A DNA stretch of 64,000 nt from Heliocidaris tuberculata. Taxonomy: Eukaryota > Echinodermata > Echinoidea > Camarodonta > Echinometridae. The first letter of the stretch is position 1; each line of letters opens with the position of its first letter. The translations under genes and the position numbers were made by a program. Where the stretch lies: NCBI GenBank assembly GCA_025618425.1, contig CM046846.1, positions 29,159,075 through 29,223,074 on the forward strand. The letters run 5' to 3'. Of the stretch, positions 1-13,738 are shown in pieces. The notes beneath the pieces are model-generated. The model did no database searches. It saw nothing but the letters and a program-made list of their open reading frames with translations, and had not been told where the DNA came from.

Positions 1-3000
1 TTGTTTCATTCACATTGTGTCGCATCGCGCTGAGGTTGGGGGCTCCTCATGCAATAAAGTTTACCCCCAATAGTATCCCACGTATTGCCCCGTCCTCCTC
101 TCCATAGGAACCCATCCTACCCCTATCTAGCCTTACCTCCTGTGAATGAAATGGAGATAGTACACCTGTCTACTAAAATCAACCAGCAAGTGTTCTTTAC
201 TGATATTTCCGTTTCTCGGAATTTTTCACAACGTGTCACTTAGATACTGTGGTGCCACTGCCAAATATCAAACGCTTATTTAAAAAATCCCCCCGAAGAT
301 AGGGGAGAACAAGTTTTACCATAAACTTAATTATATTTAACAGAAATGAGAATGGACAGATAAAATCAATCGGAAGATGAGCAGTATCTATTCGTCCAGC
401 CTTTCCTTGATATCGTAGGGGAAATGGAGGACTAGAGAACTTTATATTCTTCCCTTCTTGATGAATTTTGAAGTATTTCAAGTTTTGGGGGATCTTGACC
501 TCGATATACATTTTTTTTCCATAAATGGCCCGCGAAACTGCGTCCTTAGGCCTTCGAGCATGTCCAGCCGTTCCTTCTCACTCACCCTCTTGAAAGTCCA
601 TGGTTATATAAATAAGTGACCGGATATTTAGACTGTTGATTGGGATAAAAATATGAATTGTTGTTGAGGGTTGCTAATCAACTCCGCCAGGTTTCACTCT
701 CATCTGTTAGCGCGGTCAGCGGTCTATGTTCTGGCAGTGAGATAGAGGTCGTTGTCGACTGTTTACGATAGGTGTATGTCAAATCATGTAGTCTGTGGGT
801 AGAGTTGTATATTATGAATATGGAGAACAAAAATTGGTCGGCATGTATTGAATATTGTACTCTTATGATTGTTGATCTCATTTGAAAGCGTCGTTAGGGG
901 GGCGAGGAAATATTAATTTTCGATATTTCAGTTGTGCACGTTATTTCAATTCATGTTGTCCTATATTTTTCTGATATCCTGAATTTGGGTGAAAGTGATT
1001 TTTGTTCGGAAATGTTGAGGAATTTTTGAGACTCGCGTTATGGTCATGAATGGAATAAATTTAATCCAGTGACATGATACAACATTTCACAACAGCTCAT
1101 ACCCTCCCCCTCTCTGTCTGTTCTCATAACGCATTTCTCTCTATCTTTATTTATTATCATTGCCAGACGTTTTTAGGCTGGGGGTCACCCCGCTTCCAAC
1201 TGTGGCTCCTTCTTTTGTCCGGGTGTTCATGGCACCGCTATACCGCTGGGCACCCGATCGATTTCAGACATGTAGTCGGTATTGACAGTGTCATTAGCTG
1301 AGTTATAACATGCTACGTTCCCGTTATAATCATCACCCCTGAGCGCTTATCCCTATAAACCCGTTTTACGCCCAGCACTAATCCAGGAGATTGTTAATCC
1401 GCTTATAACTGTATCATTAACGGGGTAAACTAACAACATGCTGGGCCTTGAAATATAGACGGATGTGGTTAGAAAAACATAATCTTCCATTTCCACCTGA
1501 ATGTGTGCCAGTATCACAAATCATGATCAATATTAGCCGTAACTTGCAACGTACGATTGTTTTCTTTACATATTAACATGATCTTTACTGACTGCCTGCA
1601 TTGAAATCATTTTTTTAAATTTTTTTTATCTCGTATCATAGTTTTCAACCCATTCTTATTTTTAATAGCTTTCAGTTCTATAATTAACACCGATCATGCT
1701 CTTTCTTCAATGTTTTGCATCGGTTTCATGATTCATGCGCATGCCTCTGTGACTCAGAAAATTGCTCCTTTCGTCCACGGTTATAAATGTCATTCAAAAG
1801 TTTTGCTAGATTAACACTTCATGTTTAGTTCCTTTAAATGTTGCCAACACGAACAGAGGGTATCGTAACTAAAAGAAGAAAAGAATATTGTGGCGACAAC
1901 TTTTAAAACAAATAAAGAAAATATATTGGCATAATTTACCCTTGGTGTACCTTTTCGTGCAGAATGAAATGCAACTTATTTCGTATGATTACATCTTTCG
2001 TGTCTTACTGGAAAATAAACAAAAGGAGGAAAGTAGATTGGCATAATGCACCCGAGATTCTCAAGTAAATCTTTACATACATGCAGACGCTTGGTGAAAA
2101 ACCTTAGGATTTAAACCGATCAAATTGATTATAAAACTGTCATGTAAATGGACGTAATTCCGTCTGAAAGGGGGACAATAAACGCCATCTAAGAATGTTG
2201 GAAGCGAGAAATAGAAAAGTTTTTATTTCGAAGACCCAATACCCTCGTTTAGGGCGGAGATGTAGGCTAGACGATGAATAGTTTATCGAGTGGTGGTCTT
2301 TCAGGGAGATGAGCGGACAGTGCCAGCACAACAATGGGAATCATTAGCGGCATTTGACAGCAAACTCGACGCTTCTTTTGTGACTTATGTAGTAGTGTTG
2401 ATAGCGTTTTGTATACGTGTTGGTTTAGACTGTCGAATCGACCTTCGTAATATCTTCGTCTCTTATTTTGGCATTCTCTCTCCCCTCCGTATATATCAGC
2501 ATAGCCTTTTCCCGAATAACTTTTAACCCTTGAGATTTCGCAAGACATTACGTAGAGCAATCATCTTCGTAAAGAAAAAAAAAGCAATTTATTAGTTGTT
2601 TTGGGGGTAATATATACTGGCTAATATCGTATGATAAATGAAATATAAATACATTCTCCTGAACTTTTTAGGCCTAGTTCTAGTACTTTTGTAACGATAT
2701 ACATGTAGATATTTTCGTCGTTTTATACTTCCCATATTAAACAAAGCCATATGAAAACATATTTCAGAGATGAGGTCAATTGTTCTGTTTAAAAAAAAAA
2801 AAATCACATTCTTTTAGCTAATGGATCCGGAAAATGAATTAAAGTTATGGTATGTTATATTATGGAACAAACATCCCGTTCCTTGTCATGAATTGATAGC
2901 CATTTCGTATAATTCATCTTGCCCTAGATGAGAGGGCTAGTCCTCTCTTTATCCCCTTTACTGATCCCTACTCCTCGCTCCTCAATCCCATCGTTCGATC

Positions 3001-6000
3001 CCCGTCACAACACACAGGTCCCTTGACGTGGAAGTAATCTTCATTCATGCCACGGCGCCCGGGTGGCTGAGCGGTCTGGGAATCCTATCTGTCTGGGACA
3101 TGGACCTCTTTACAACAGGGCTATCCAGTCTATAGCTCCTGTCAATCAGCCTACGTCAGTCACCAAGCGGTCAGCCGTGACGAAAATGTAACTGACAGGC
3201 AAAGGGGTCTGGACCTGGACCAGGTCCTGTCAGGTCTTTTGGAGTAGCAATAATTCCTTGTTCTAGACTAATTTTTTTTAGGGACAACAGAGAGAAAAAA
3301 AAATCCATTATACCATTACATGGCTTCTTTGAAATTTCACTTTCTTCTTAATTACTTATAAAAAGTATATATTATTTGTCTGTCAGTTCAGTATTTTATA
3401 TCACTTCACCAAGAGAAAGGATTGTCGAAATTTTATGGAACATCTAAATAAACACCTCGCAGTATTTTCTTTCTTTTTCTTATAATGTTCACTGTTCTGC
3501 CAACACGCGGAATCCCATTCTCATACTTTCATATTATGCAATTTTATAATTGCATACGCCTATATTTTAGAGTATTGGCTATTTCACCTCATACAGTAAT
3601 GAAGGCTTGGATGAGAGTTTGACAATGTTGTGATACAGAGCGCTGCTATAAAGGAAATGTCTATCCAAGCAAGATAGTTCAAACCACATTTCGGACTGCA
3701 ATGGATCTTGATGCAATAGACATCCATTTTTAATGAGCTGAAACGTAGGGACATTCCCATTGACTCTTTATATCGAACCCTCTTTCGATCATTCATTTTC
3801 AAAGCAATTAAATTCCTGATCAGATCATTCCGTCAAGAAAACCTTCTCACAATTAGCTCTCTTGTTCATGTTATTCATTTCATTAAAGAGCCCCTCCCCG
3901 TCACATTTGAATGTTTCCAAGGTTTTTCTTTTCCCCCTTACATCACCGTGTCCTTGGTTCAAGAGAGCCCTCGACATCGACATGGGATTACATTCTTGGG
4001 ACTTGGATTTAAAGTACATGTACGTCCGACTTTAAAACGATCCATCTGCGACGACAGGTCTCGTAGTGATTTGAAAATGGCATAGAGACTGCCTATTATG
4101 CAAAATATAAACTGAATATATCGTTATAATCATAATTGATTCCACAGTGGAAGCAATAAATTACTATTTGTAATATTATGTGCGATAAACTACATTCTAT
4201 CGGTAAAATTCTTATTTTACCGTAATAGTCGTCCTCTTTTAATACTGGTTTTTAGCTGAAGAAATGACCAGAGTTTATGTTTTATTCCTTTGCATTCTTC
4301 TCACCATTGTATTCTCATTTCCTTTATTCATCTCTCTTTGTGTTGCTGATTTGATGATTAATTCATTTCTCTTAATATGTTTTCCAATCATTTGAAATGG
4401 TAACAACATACCGAATACATGTATGACAATACAGTAATACGTCAAATTAATAAATTGTATTTTAACATTTATATCATTTGACCATGTAGAAGGATTATAA
4501 CATATAAGCGCAGATTGTAGACGTAATGTGTAAAGTAAAGGAGATAGAGAGAGAGGGGGGGGGGGGGAATGCATTATATGATATTCAAACCGCTCTTAGA
4601 AATATTTGCGTACGGATTTTTTTATTACTTTTTTAAAATACTCATTTGAGTACTGTACTTGTAATATCCACTTGTGACTTGTGTACGTGTCCTTTTGTGT
4701 GTTTATTAGCCAATGTGATTATACCATTCAAGTGTTTATTAAAATGCCCTTTTAGACAATCTCATCATGCTTTGGTTTGATGCCTCTCTCACCGAAGGAG
4801 GTGCCGGAGGCGATTATTCCTGATGAACGCCACGTTATCATGGTTACGTATCATAATTGTCTTGTTGGTTCATAATAATGAACATTCACCAACATCTTGA
4901 AGAGCTTGAAAATTGTGAAAGAAAATTTATTTTCCCGCGTAAAATCAAAAAGGGCGCGCCTGATAATACCGCGGGGAACATCAAAGACGCAGCCTAACAT
5001 ACTGTTTGATTTACATCCAGCATGCAGTGGTCATTCATCACTCTCATTAACGATATACATCGAAGGACCACTCGGTTTCAAGACAAGTACCATGTTCGGA
5101 TGACCATTACATCAATGATGGTAATTAGGGTACATTGTTAAGGGGGGCTTTTAGTGCATTGGAGTAGATATAATAAACACAATGCCAACGCAGATGATGT
5201 TATGTTTAGCCCGCTGAGCTTTTCATGAAATACATGCACATGAAGCATACATTTTTGTTGTTGTATTTTCATTGTAAATAATAAGAGGGAATATCTGACG
5301 AATTACGTAATAGTCGCGACTTGATCCGTATCTCATCGATTGAAATGATGACGATATGGGTAGCATGTTGGGCTATTATGAGAGTAGATAGAGATGATCA
5401 TTCCTTGTTGTAAAGATACAAAATTCGGGGCATTATTGGGTTTTGATCCTTTTCTCTATTGAATAATCAAAATGGTGAACAGGGGCTTTGATATAGGGAC
5501 TCTCTTATCCACATCTATACCCACCCGCACGCACACAACCTTACGCGCCTGAAGATTGGAGATTTCTGTGAAAAATGAATAATGGTTGACATCTTTTTTT
5601 ACATTGTTTAAAACAAATCATAGGACATCTCCCCTTATTTCTGTTTCTCGTTGACATTTTTACTCTTGTCGGCAAACTTTGAAATCTTAACAACTTTGTT
5701 TATATCCTTTTTTGTTGTTGTTGAAAATATTGCATTTCTGTCCACAATCATGCGGTAAATTTGATCTGATAGATCAAACGTTGGAAGGAACATAATTTCT
5801 TTGAAAATTTTCCACCTTTTCCGTCAAATTTCAATATAAACAAGTTCATGTATAATTTCTTCTTTATTTTGGATTACTAATTTGGAAGTGTGAAAAGGAG
5901 GTCAAGCTGAGAACAGGACAGAAAAGGAAGAGGGGATAAAGTAAAAATAAACCTATTTACTTTATGTTACAGGGGCTGACTGGGGGGACAGGGCCTTTGA

Positions 6001-6215
6001 GAAAGTGTTTGTTCCCCTCACCTGGGTACACCACTCCTGTAGGTACTCCAGTTTAGTGGTCATCATTAATTTTTGCAATGTCCTGACTGAGGTCAGTGAT
6101 ATGCGATCAGTATTGGACGAGAAAGTGACGGGTGTGAACGATAACAATGACCATTTCTAAGTCGAGACGAGTCACCCGAGGCACTCTACTGCCACATGGT
6201 ATGAAGAGAACCAGC
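1..6215. other. No gene recognised
   Basis: AT-rich sequence with short homopolymers, a short CT/G-rich stretch near 4548-4567 and no exon-like run matching the neurobeachin family. Either an upstream intron of that gene or intergenic. The only structured feature I noted is a tRNA-Leu-like A-box at about 3060. Confidence 0.5.
3055..3110 (+). repeat. Possible tRNA-Leu/Ser-like SINE head
   Basis: GGTGGCTGAGCGGTCTGG resembles the 5' arm and A-box of tRNA-Leu/Ser. No matching B-box or acceptor stem follows, so it is at best a decayed SINE head and not a tRNA gene. Confidence 0.3.
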
Positions 6216-6221
6216 TTTGAC

Positions 6222-6271
6222 ATCCAACCTGTTCTACATGAGTGAAGTTTGGGTTGTAGAACAGGTTGGAT
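6222..6271. repeat. 16-bp perfect hairpin
   Basis: ATCCAACCTGTTCTAC at 6222-6237 is the exact reverse complement of 6256-6271, with an 18-nt loop. It lies immediately upstream of the inverted-repeat element at 6284 and may be part of a larger composite. Confidence 0.75.
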
Positions 6272-6283
6272 TGACGGATGTAA

Positions 6284-6485
6284 GACATTTGCTCCTGCGA
6301 CACTTGCTCCGATCTAACTTTGCCATGCTAATCCTGAACCTAAACCTAACCCTAACCCTAATCCTAATCCTAACCCTAATCCTAATCTTCACATTGTCCT
6401 GAACAAAAACAAATCATGACCTTCACCTTCACCTTTGACCTTTCGAGATATGGACTGTGGAGCAAATGTCGCAGGAGCAAATGTC
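6284..6485. mobile_element. MITE-like element carrying telomere-like CCTAA repeats
   Basis: A 27-nt arm at 6284-6310 (GACATTTGCTCCTGCGACAC...) and its reverse complement at 6459-6485 differ at one base. Each arm holds two copies of GACAYTTGCTCC. Between them is a run of CCTAA/CCTAACCC units at about 6339-6390, the complement of the metazoan telomere repeat TTAGGG. No coding capacity. The non-autonomous nature is inferred; the superfamily is unknown. Confidence 0.65.
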
Positions 6486-6499
6486 GGCGCCCCGTGACG

Positions 6500-9234
6500 G
6501 CCCGGGTTGTTGTTGTTGTTGTGTTTTTTGGGGGGGGGGGGGGGGGGTTGGGATTGGGGGAGGGACGCTTGCTTTTGCCACAGAAGAAAAGCAGTTAGCA
6601 GCGCGTGCACACACAGTATTATGGGTGAAACCAGTTACATTTCCTTGGTGAAACTCAGAAATAGCTCCAGCGGTAGTATAAGTAGTAGGATAAAAGTAGT
6701 ATAGTAATTGTCCTCGTTGTGTCATTTGAACTGCATGAGCAACATTATGTAGCAGATTTTTAAATGGAAAAATCTTGACAAAACCGGCTGGAAGTGTTGG
6801 ACTATAAGTCTGTAACCCTCTTTTTTTTACACGGAGGCGCGGCGATGAGCTTTATCTGTTGTAGACGCAGCAGAAGAATCGGTGTGGTCGTAGGTCAGTA
6901 TCGCAAATCCATGATCTGGATGGAGATGGAGGCAGTTTTGTCTCAGCTGCTTTGTAATTCCTTCCATATACATTGTACCGTAATCTTATTGCTATGCTCT
7001 GACCACGCCACCTAACCGCATAGTGATTCATTATTGCCGAGTAAATGAAAGGATTGGAAAGGGCTTTTCCCCTGCAGAATATCCGACTGGACGTAATATC
7101 GCATATGAGCGAGGCACTAGACAGGAGGAGATTCCAAATTGAAATCCTAATTGATTTATTGTCGGGGAATTATTGCTTCTGTTGCGATGACCGGGTCATC
7201 GTAGGGTCAAACAGGAAAAGAAGGAGGAATATAAATGGAGTTGGGATCAGGTATAAGCAAGGACATAACTCCTTGGTATAAGAGTAGCATTATTAGGAAG
7301 TACAGTAAGGAAAGATTGAAAGCAAAATAAGGAGAAGTATTGTAAAATCTCACTGGAGAAAGAGGAGAATAGAGATTTAGAAAAAAAAATGATTAGAAAA
7401 AAAAAAAAAACTAGACCTAGAAATTATTTGCATAACGAGTACGAAATACATGTATAGTAAATAGTAAAGGTATGAGGTGAAATAGAAATTAAATTTCCAT
7501 GGTATCTCATAGATAAAAGAAAAGTTTTTAAAATAAATTAAAGGGCTTTCTAAGATTACAAAGCAAGTTACATATCGTTATCTTTCAACATCATGGATAG
7601 TCAAAAGCGGCGGGGGAGGGGCAAATAGAATTATTATTGAGGCATGAAATGAAGAGCTATTGATTTATACAGGATAGTGTCGTCTGGAAAATTGAAAATG
7701 AAAACTGAAGGATTGAGAAACGGGAGAGATATATGAGTTGTAATTAGTTCCTCACTGGGTGGCGCTCTTCACTTAGAGTAAACTTGTCACGTTTTACTGT
7801 TTCATTTTGTCATTTATGTTGGCCTTTAAGATATCGAGATAAATAGAATGATTTCTATTTAAACTTACATCTTACCATCACGGTATGGGTACCAACACAT
7901 GAAAGATGTGAGAGGGACTACATGGTACCATATAGTGTTGCAATAGGTGTTAGATATTCAGTTCTCCTGGACCGGTGAGACTTTCAGCGCGTAGTGTGAA
8001 CAGGTCTCACTAATAGAAAAATGGCGGGCAGCGCGGTACAGCAATCTCTGAGCGCAGATAAAATATGATTTATTGAATCATTTGGGTTGGAAATTATATT
8101 GATAAATGTGTCATAGGGGATCGGAGGGTGATTTAAAGTTTACGTGTGGGCACAACAACAAAGCTTACTTGTATATCTTTCCCGTAGAATTGAGATGTTC
8201 GAGTTCAACCTTTCGACCAGTGTCATTGACTTCTCAAAAAATAAAAAATAAATAAAATACATACATATTCAAGAAACGAAAGAAAAAGAAAAGGAAAACG
8301 AAAAAAGGTTTTTGACACATGTAGCAAATTTTCTTGGAAAAGGCCTTACATAATTTTGTCTTTTCATGGATTTTTCTACCTGGCATTTACATCACGATTG
8401 AAATGCGACAAAGTCTTGTCGCCCCTTCTTCCTGATATTTCTTTGTTTTCACCGCATCTTTTTTTGTCAAATTCATACCTAAAACACATTTGAATCAATT
8501 AAGAATGTTGTAAATTGATAGATATACTTGTATATACATAATTTATGCATACCTGTATGTGTACTTGTACAACTTCCATGACGAAGGAATAAGTTGGCGT
8601 TCCGAAAGTTTGGACAATAAATGTTTAATTTCATTTATTGGCAAAAATGAATTACCATCTTCTTTATATTTATGTACTACCTTGGGAGTATTGGTGTTTG
8701 TTATTTCAAGCAAGGTCAGTTTTACCGTTTATATGTGGTTTGAGTTGTTTTCGAATCACGTAGTTATTGAAGAGAAAATCGTACAAATTTCTGAAACTGG
8801 AGTAAGGATATTTTTCCAATATTCGTTGCTTCGAATGCCCCATTTTGTATGCTGTATACACTCGTCGGCAGTATATCACATTGTCGTTGAGGGTCCATAG
8901 CACGTGCAAGATGGTTTATTATGATCGTGGTTGGACGCGCCATTTATAGCCGAAAACAAACAAGTCAATCGGGAAGTGGATTCCAAGTGCTTACCTCCAT
9001 TCTAAATAACGGCGTCCGATTCCCACTTAGCTTTCAACGCGAGAAAACTTAACAAATTTATTGTCTCTGGGCATGCGCATCTTCCTAAATCACAGTCCGC
9101 CACGGAGTTGTAGTGTCTTCTGTACTGGATGGATACGTCCAACCAACTACTGTGAAATTACGCGCCTTCAGCGTTGAATGATCAAGTTCTTTATTTCATT
9201 TACTTTCCTTTACCATGTTTAACATTGTGCTTTT
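6500..9234. other. No gene recognised
   Basis: GTT microsatellite and G-run at 6506-6547, then AT-rich sequence with short A-tracts. The open frame at 8559-8900 has no recognisable motif and AT-rich codons, and I do not consider it a gene. Confidence 0.5.
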
Positions 9235-10260
9235 TGCTTGATAACAATGATAATAATAATTGTTTTTTCTTATATAGCGCCTTACCAGTTACAACGTACA
9301 CTCTTAAAAAAGTTGGGCAAAAAAATGCCCAATTTTTAACCAACACTGGGCAACATACTGTCCACACAACTTTTGGTTAAAATTTGCCCAACTGATGTTG
9401 GGCAATCCATTTACTATGTTGTTGGGCAAATTAAATTGCCCATCAGTTGGTGACCCATTAGATTTTACCCAACTCTACAATTGCCCAACTGTTGGTTATA
9501 TTCTCAGTTGGGTAATTATTGCCCAACCAATCTTACCCAATAGGATTGCCCAACCCTCTATTTGTTCAGCTGTTTGGTAACAAATATCATGTGGTTGGGC
9601 AAATTCAGCTGGCCCAATTTATTGTTTCCTTTTTCCTCCAACCTAGGTAAAAAAAAATGAAATCTGCTTGTTACGTCCTTCTGGGTCTTAACCTAATCAA
9701 TCCTAACCTATCCTATTTTAAGCTATCCTATCCTATATCTTAACCTATCCTATCCTAGTCCTATCCTTTCCAGTTAGTGCAAACTAGTGCAAGCTCTTAT
9801 ATACCCCTTATATTTTTTTATGCATTCGGTGACAGTTAGTAAATCGGGCCACCCCAAACCATACGCTACTAAAAATTCATGAATATTCATATAAGTGTTT
9901 TCCCCAATATTGGGTAAAAATATTTACCACAAGTTGGGCAAAAGCGAATTTCTAACCAACCATCAGTTACCCAACAAAATTTACCCAACTGGCAAAGGAA
10001 ATGTGACAAAATTACACAACTACAGGGCAACAAGTACCCAACCCATAATTACCAAATACTGTTGGTAAATATATGCCCAATATTTAGGTAAAAAGTATTG
10101 ACCAATATTGGTTAAACCACTCGAGTGTCCAGTTGGTTAATAATAGCCCAGAATTGGGAATATTTTTAACCAACCAGCAGTTACCCAACTAAATTTACCC
10201 AACATTTAAGAGTGTAACCGACCAAAGCGCTTACAGCATTATTACCCCGCTTCTATTCAT
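9235..10260 (-). mobile_element. SINE fragment interrupted by a TIR element
   Basis: Left part: ATAATAATAAT tail followed by CTTATATAGCGCCTTAC up to 9296. Right part from 10217: AAAGCGCTTACAGCATTATT. Together they rebuild the ATT-tail and TATATAGCGC...GCGCTTA...ATTATTACCC core seen in the SINE at 19998-20283. The same element was therefore split by the 9297-10216 insertion. Confidence 0.6.
9297..10216. mobile_element. Non-autonomous DNA element with TACACTCTTAAA termini
   Basis: The element begins TACACTCTTAAA and ends in the exact reverse complement TTTAAGAGTGTA. If the outer TA is the target duplication, the TIR is CACTCTTAAA. The interior is packed with TTGGGCAA, TTGCCCAA, TTGGTTA and TTACCCAAC words in both orientations, so subterminal repeats fill much of its 920 bp. 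No transposase-like frame. A TA target and short TIR would suit a Tc1/mariner-like MITE, but I would not fix the superfamily. Confidence 0.75.
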
Positions 10261-13040
10261 TTTTTTATACGTATGCACTGTAAACTGATATTTATAATGA
10301 TTTGTAATGCGCTGAAATTTCCTTACATCAACAACCGATATTTCGGTTCTTGTTGCTACTTTGTTCTTACAGCTTACATAAATCCCGCTTCCACACACCC
10401 CTAATATTTTATTCGCTACAATCATGTTAATGATGGTTGATTTCTTTGGTGATGCTTTACCCTTACAAATCCACTAGCTTCCTAGTTCTTTTCAAGGTAT
10501 TCAATTATTTTAGGATATAGTAGGTTATTTATACTTCGTCTTGATGGTAAGAATTAATAAAGCAGATTATGCATGCTTAAGTGGAATGAACTATGTTGCG
10601 ACGAATTTCTTGAATTGAACATTATCATTAGATTTCATAGATGTACAGGAAAATAACATCCTGTTGTCACTATTATGATGACCGGTGTAGTACATATACA
10701 TGATTGTAATACAGATATCATCTAGCGGTTTTACGCACCCCAACGCACCACATCAAGACTCTTGATGTCGCGGTCCAAGATGCTGGAGTAAGTGCCGTAA
10801 AGAAGGAGCGTCGTCTTTCTCGGATGATGATGTAATGAAAATGTAAACACGTGCCCTCATAAATCGAATGATAATGAAAAACGACGACGCAGTCATCTAA
10901 ACACCGGCGTCTGTTAGATTGTGGAAGACAGTTGGAAACATTCGAGATGCGGAGGGGGAAAAAAAAGGATGAGCTAAGCATGAAAGCTTGAACATGTTTT
11001 ACTTCAACAAACTCAAAATGAAAGGATCATACGAGTTTCCTTCTCAGAAGACTGAAGCCACTTCATGACCACATTTGGAAAGTAGAATAAGCACGTTAAA
11101 ATTATGACGTCACTCCCGCAAGATGTAACCTTGTATCGAGACGGTATGAACTTTTGATTTCCAAACACTCCCCCGTCAAAGTATTACTTCACACGTGCAT
11201 TTTAGTTTAAAGGGTACCAATCTGTATGTTACAGGTTTCATGTCGTTATATTATATTCAAAATATGGGCTTCAGATATCAATTCTATAAAGAGATATTGC
11301 AATTTTAATTACACTGTGTATAAGCGTAAAAGCGACTCTTGAGAAGACTACTCGACGCACCCGTATGCGCTCGCCAAGATAAAGGCTCGCGCGGAAGCAA
11401 ACTCGGAGTTCGGTTCCGCGCGAGCATTTTCATGTTATCCTCAATTTCCTTCATACTCATTAACTGTTGACCTACAGAATACCAGACAAAGTTCTTTGAG
11501 GTTGATTTTATACTTTCTAGCTGTACACAAATTATTTTTTCAGGTGATTGGTACACTTTAAGGCATTAATATAGCCTTGAGGAAACGCCGGTATAATAAT
11601 GGTTATGAAGAACTCCCTCTAAATGTGTTAAAAGTAAGGGGGAAAAAACCCCAGATGATGAAGTCCTACAGGCGAGAATCGTCTGTTAGCCTGAATGTTA
11701 TTACCTGACAGACACGACAGAAGGATTGGCGAAAGGGATAACATTTTCTCTTCTTGTATATTTTCGTGAAAGGAAAGAGCAAATTACATTTTGACAAAAT
11801 GTGTGCTTCTGCACCTAACCCCCCCCCCCCTTCCCTCTTTAATTCAAAGTGCAATGATCTGAGTGAGTTGGATGTTTCATGACCAAATGATGACTCAGGT
11901 CGCGTCCATTGTGATTGGAATTAGCAGCTCGTTAGGCGGAGAAGGGGCACAAAATGCAATTTGTCTCACCGTGCGAGTGCTTTAGAATGAGCTGTAATTG
12001 TTCCTGTCTGAGAGATAGTTTCATTCAAGGGAAAATGTTCGAATGTCACCTAGTTTTAGAAGTTTAATGATTGTGGAAGGCTTCGGTCTCTTTATGGGGG
12101 TCAGATTCGGAAGTGGTGGAGTGGCGGCGAAACGGTCATAAAAGTCATTATTCACCAATATTCAATATTCATACCAGGACACTAAAATTATGTTGGATTC
12201 AAGGGAAAATATAGGGGGAGCGTAAACAATATATGGAAAGGACTTATATTTTTCTCCCTCCCCTAACTTTTTCTATAATAGTCAAAACAAGTAGTCCTGT
12301 TCAGGACTGTTGGCTCCAAAAGTTTTTAAAGTACGATTTGCATTTATGATAAGTTGCAGCAATAATCATGGTGAATTGAGAGAGGAGTTGGAAAGTTCCG
12401 AATAAAATAAAAGTTGACGGAAACCTCGCTCATGTCGGTTTCCAGACGCCATATTCCAGAATAAAGAGGGATATAATGTTCAAGTTAGCACAGAACGGCA
12501 GTATACCGTTTTATGTGTGAAAAGGGCGTAACTTTCACCCTGGCCACACCCATTTTGATGCCCGTGGAGAAGGTGTGGATGGAGTTCTTGTGATATTGGT
12601 TACCATTTATTCCCTCCCATCTCTCATCGCTTCCAAATAAAGCGTATGCAGTCACTCGAATCGGTACGTGATATTTCCGAAATAAACGCGAATATTATCA
12701 TAATCCAGACTACATGCTTCATCATTGAAAGATATACCAAGCTCATGAGTGCCATATTATAACGCCTTTTCGGATCAGGTGTGGTGCTTGGGCATCACAT
12801 CTAGGATGCACGCTTCCATCACTCGTCACGGCCAAATCATGGCATTAAAAGTGACTCGAATTGGTCGAAGTAATCCCCGAATAGACGGTAATAATTCGGT
12901 TTCCGGTTCAGTTAGTAGAATTTGATTTGGTCGAATAAAGATGTGACTCCAACCAATCTGTATGCTGCCAGACATTGAACCTGTCTAATCATTTCATGTC
13001 AAGCAAGAGGTCAGAATGGGACAGAATTTTGGCTGAAGGG
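10261..13040. other. No gene recognised
   Basis: AT-rich sequence. It contains a GC-rich 12-bp stem-loop at 11385-11425 (listed separately) and a poly-C/G run at 11820. Weak open frames, such as 10718-10981 on the minus strand, show no recognisable domain. Confidence 0.5.
11385..11425. other. GC-rich perfect stem-loop
   Basis: GCTCGCGCGGAA (11385-11396) pairs exactly with TTCCGCGCGAGC (11414-11425) across a 17-nt loop. It is a strong hairpin in AT-rich surroundings. Role unknown. Confidence 0.6.
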
Positions 13041-13059
13041 TTCGTTTTCTCCACATACG

Positions 13060-13221
13060 ATCCGAAGGTTGACGGTTCGAAATCCTGTCGGAAAATGCAG
13101 TTTGACTCCAACGAAGTGCCCCGCCCGAGTCACTTCTAGACATGGATGGGACTCAATAAGGTTGGTTTATCCCCTGGACCCGCAGTCTGGATTGTCAAGG
13201 GTTCGAATCCCTGTCGACGCT
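13060..13221 (+). repeat. Decayed tRNA-derived repeat with two B-box-like sites
   Basis: GACGGTTCGAAATCCTGTC (13073) and AAGGGTTCGAATCCCTGTC (13197) both resemble the T-arm/B-box of a tRNA. No 5' acceptor strand pairs with the 3' end, so this is a SINE-like relic and not a functional tRNA gene. CT-rich low-complexity sequence follows to 13440. Confidence 0.4.
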
Positions 13222-13549
13222 TATACCGAGAGAGAATTTAAATCACTGTGCTGTTATCTCCTGCTCACTTGACCCATGCTCTCATTCCCTCTCCCACACC
13301 CACCTCCCCTCTCTTTCTCTCCCACACACACCCTCTTTCTCTCATTACCCCTCCATTACCCACTTCCTTCTTATTCTTGCTATGTCCCCTATTTTCCCCT
13401 CCCTCTTTGAATAATATCTGGGATAAAGATCATACCCCCTAATGATTTATTACTATTTAGCTATCAAAACCACAACAAATAAATTCAAATTTATAAAACG
13501 AAGTGATGAAACATATTTCGATAATTTATACATGTATCTTGAGTTGAGA

Positions 13550-13576
13550 GGAGAGAGAGAGAGAGAGAGAGAGAGA
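13550..13576 (+). repeat. GA microsatellite
   Basis: An uninterrupted run of GA dinucleotides within an AT-rich stretch. Confidence 0.85.
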
Positions 13577-13738
13577 AGGGGGCACAAAATAATACACCGA
13601 CATCCACCTGCCTGCCAGCGATCTCAGCGCTAAAATTAGCGAGGGTTTTCTTTGGTATAACGAAGAAGATTTTCAACGCGATTCGTTCTCTCGCCGTTTT
13701 GGTATCGAGAGCGCCATTGTCACCACCTTGGTGGTAAT

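Noticed and set aside
13134..13221. tRNA gene
   Set aside because: A good B-box, but the 5' acceptor strand needed to pair with GTCGACGC is missing and the A-box region is poor.
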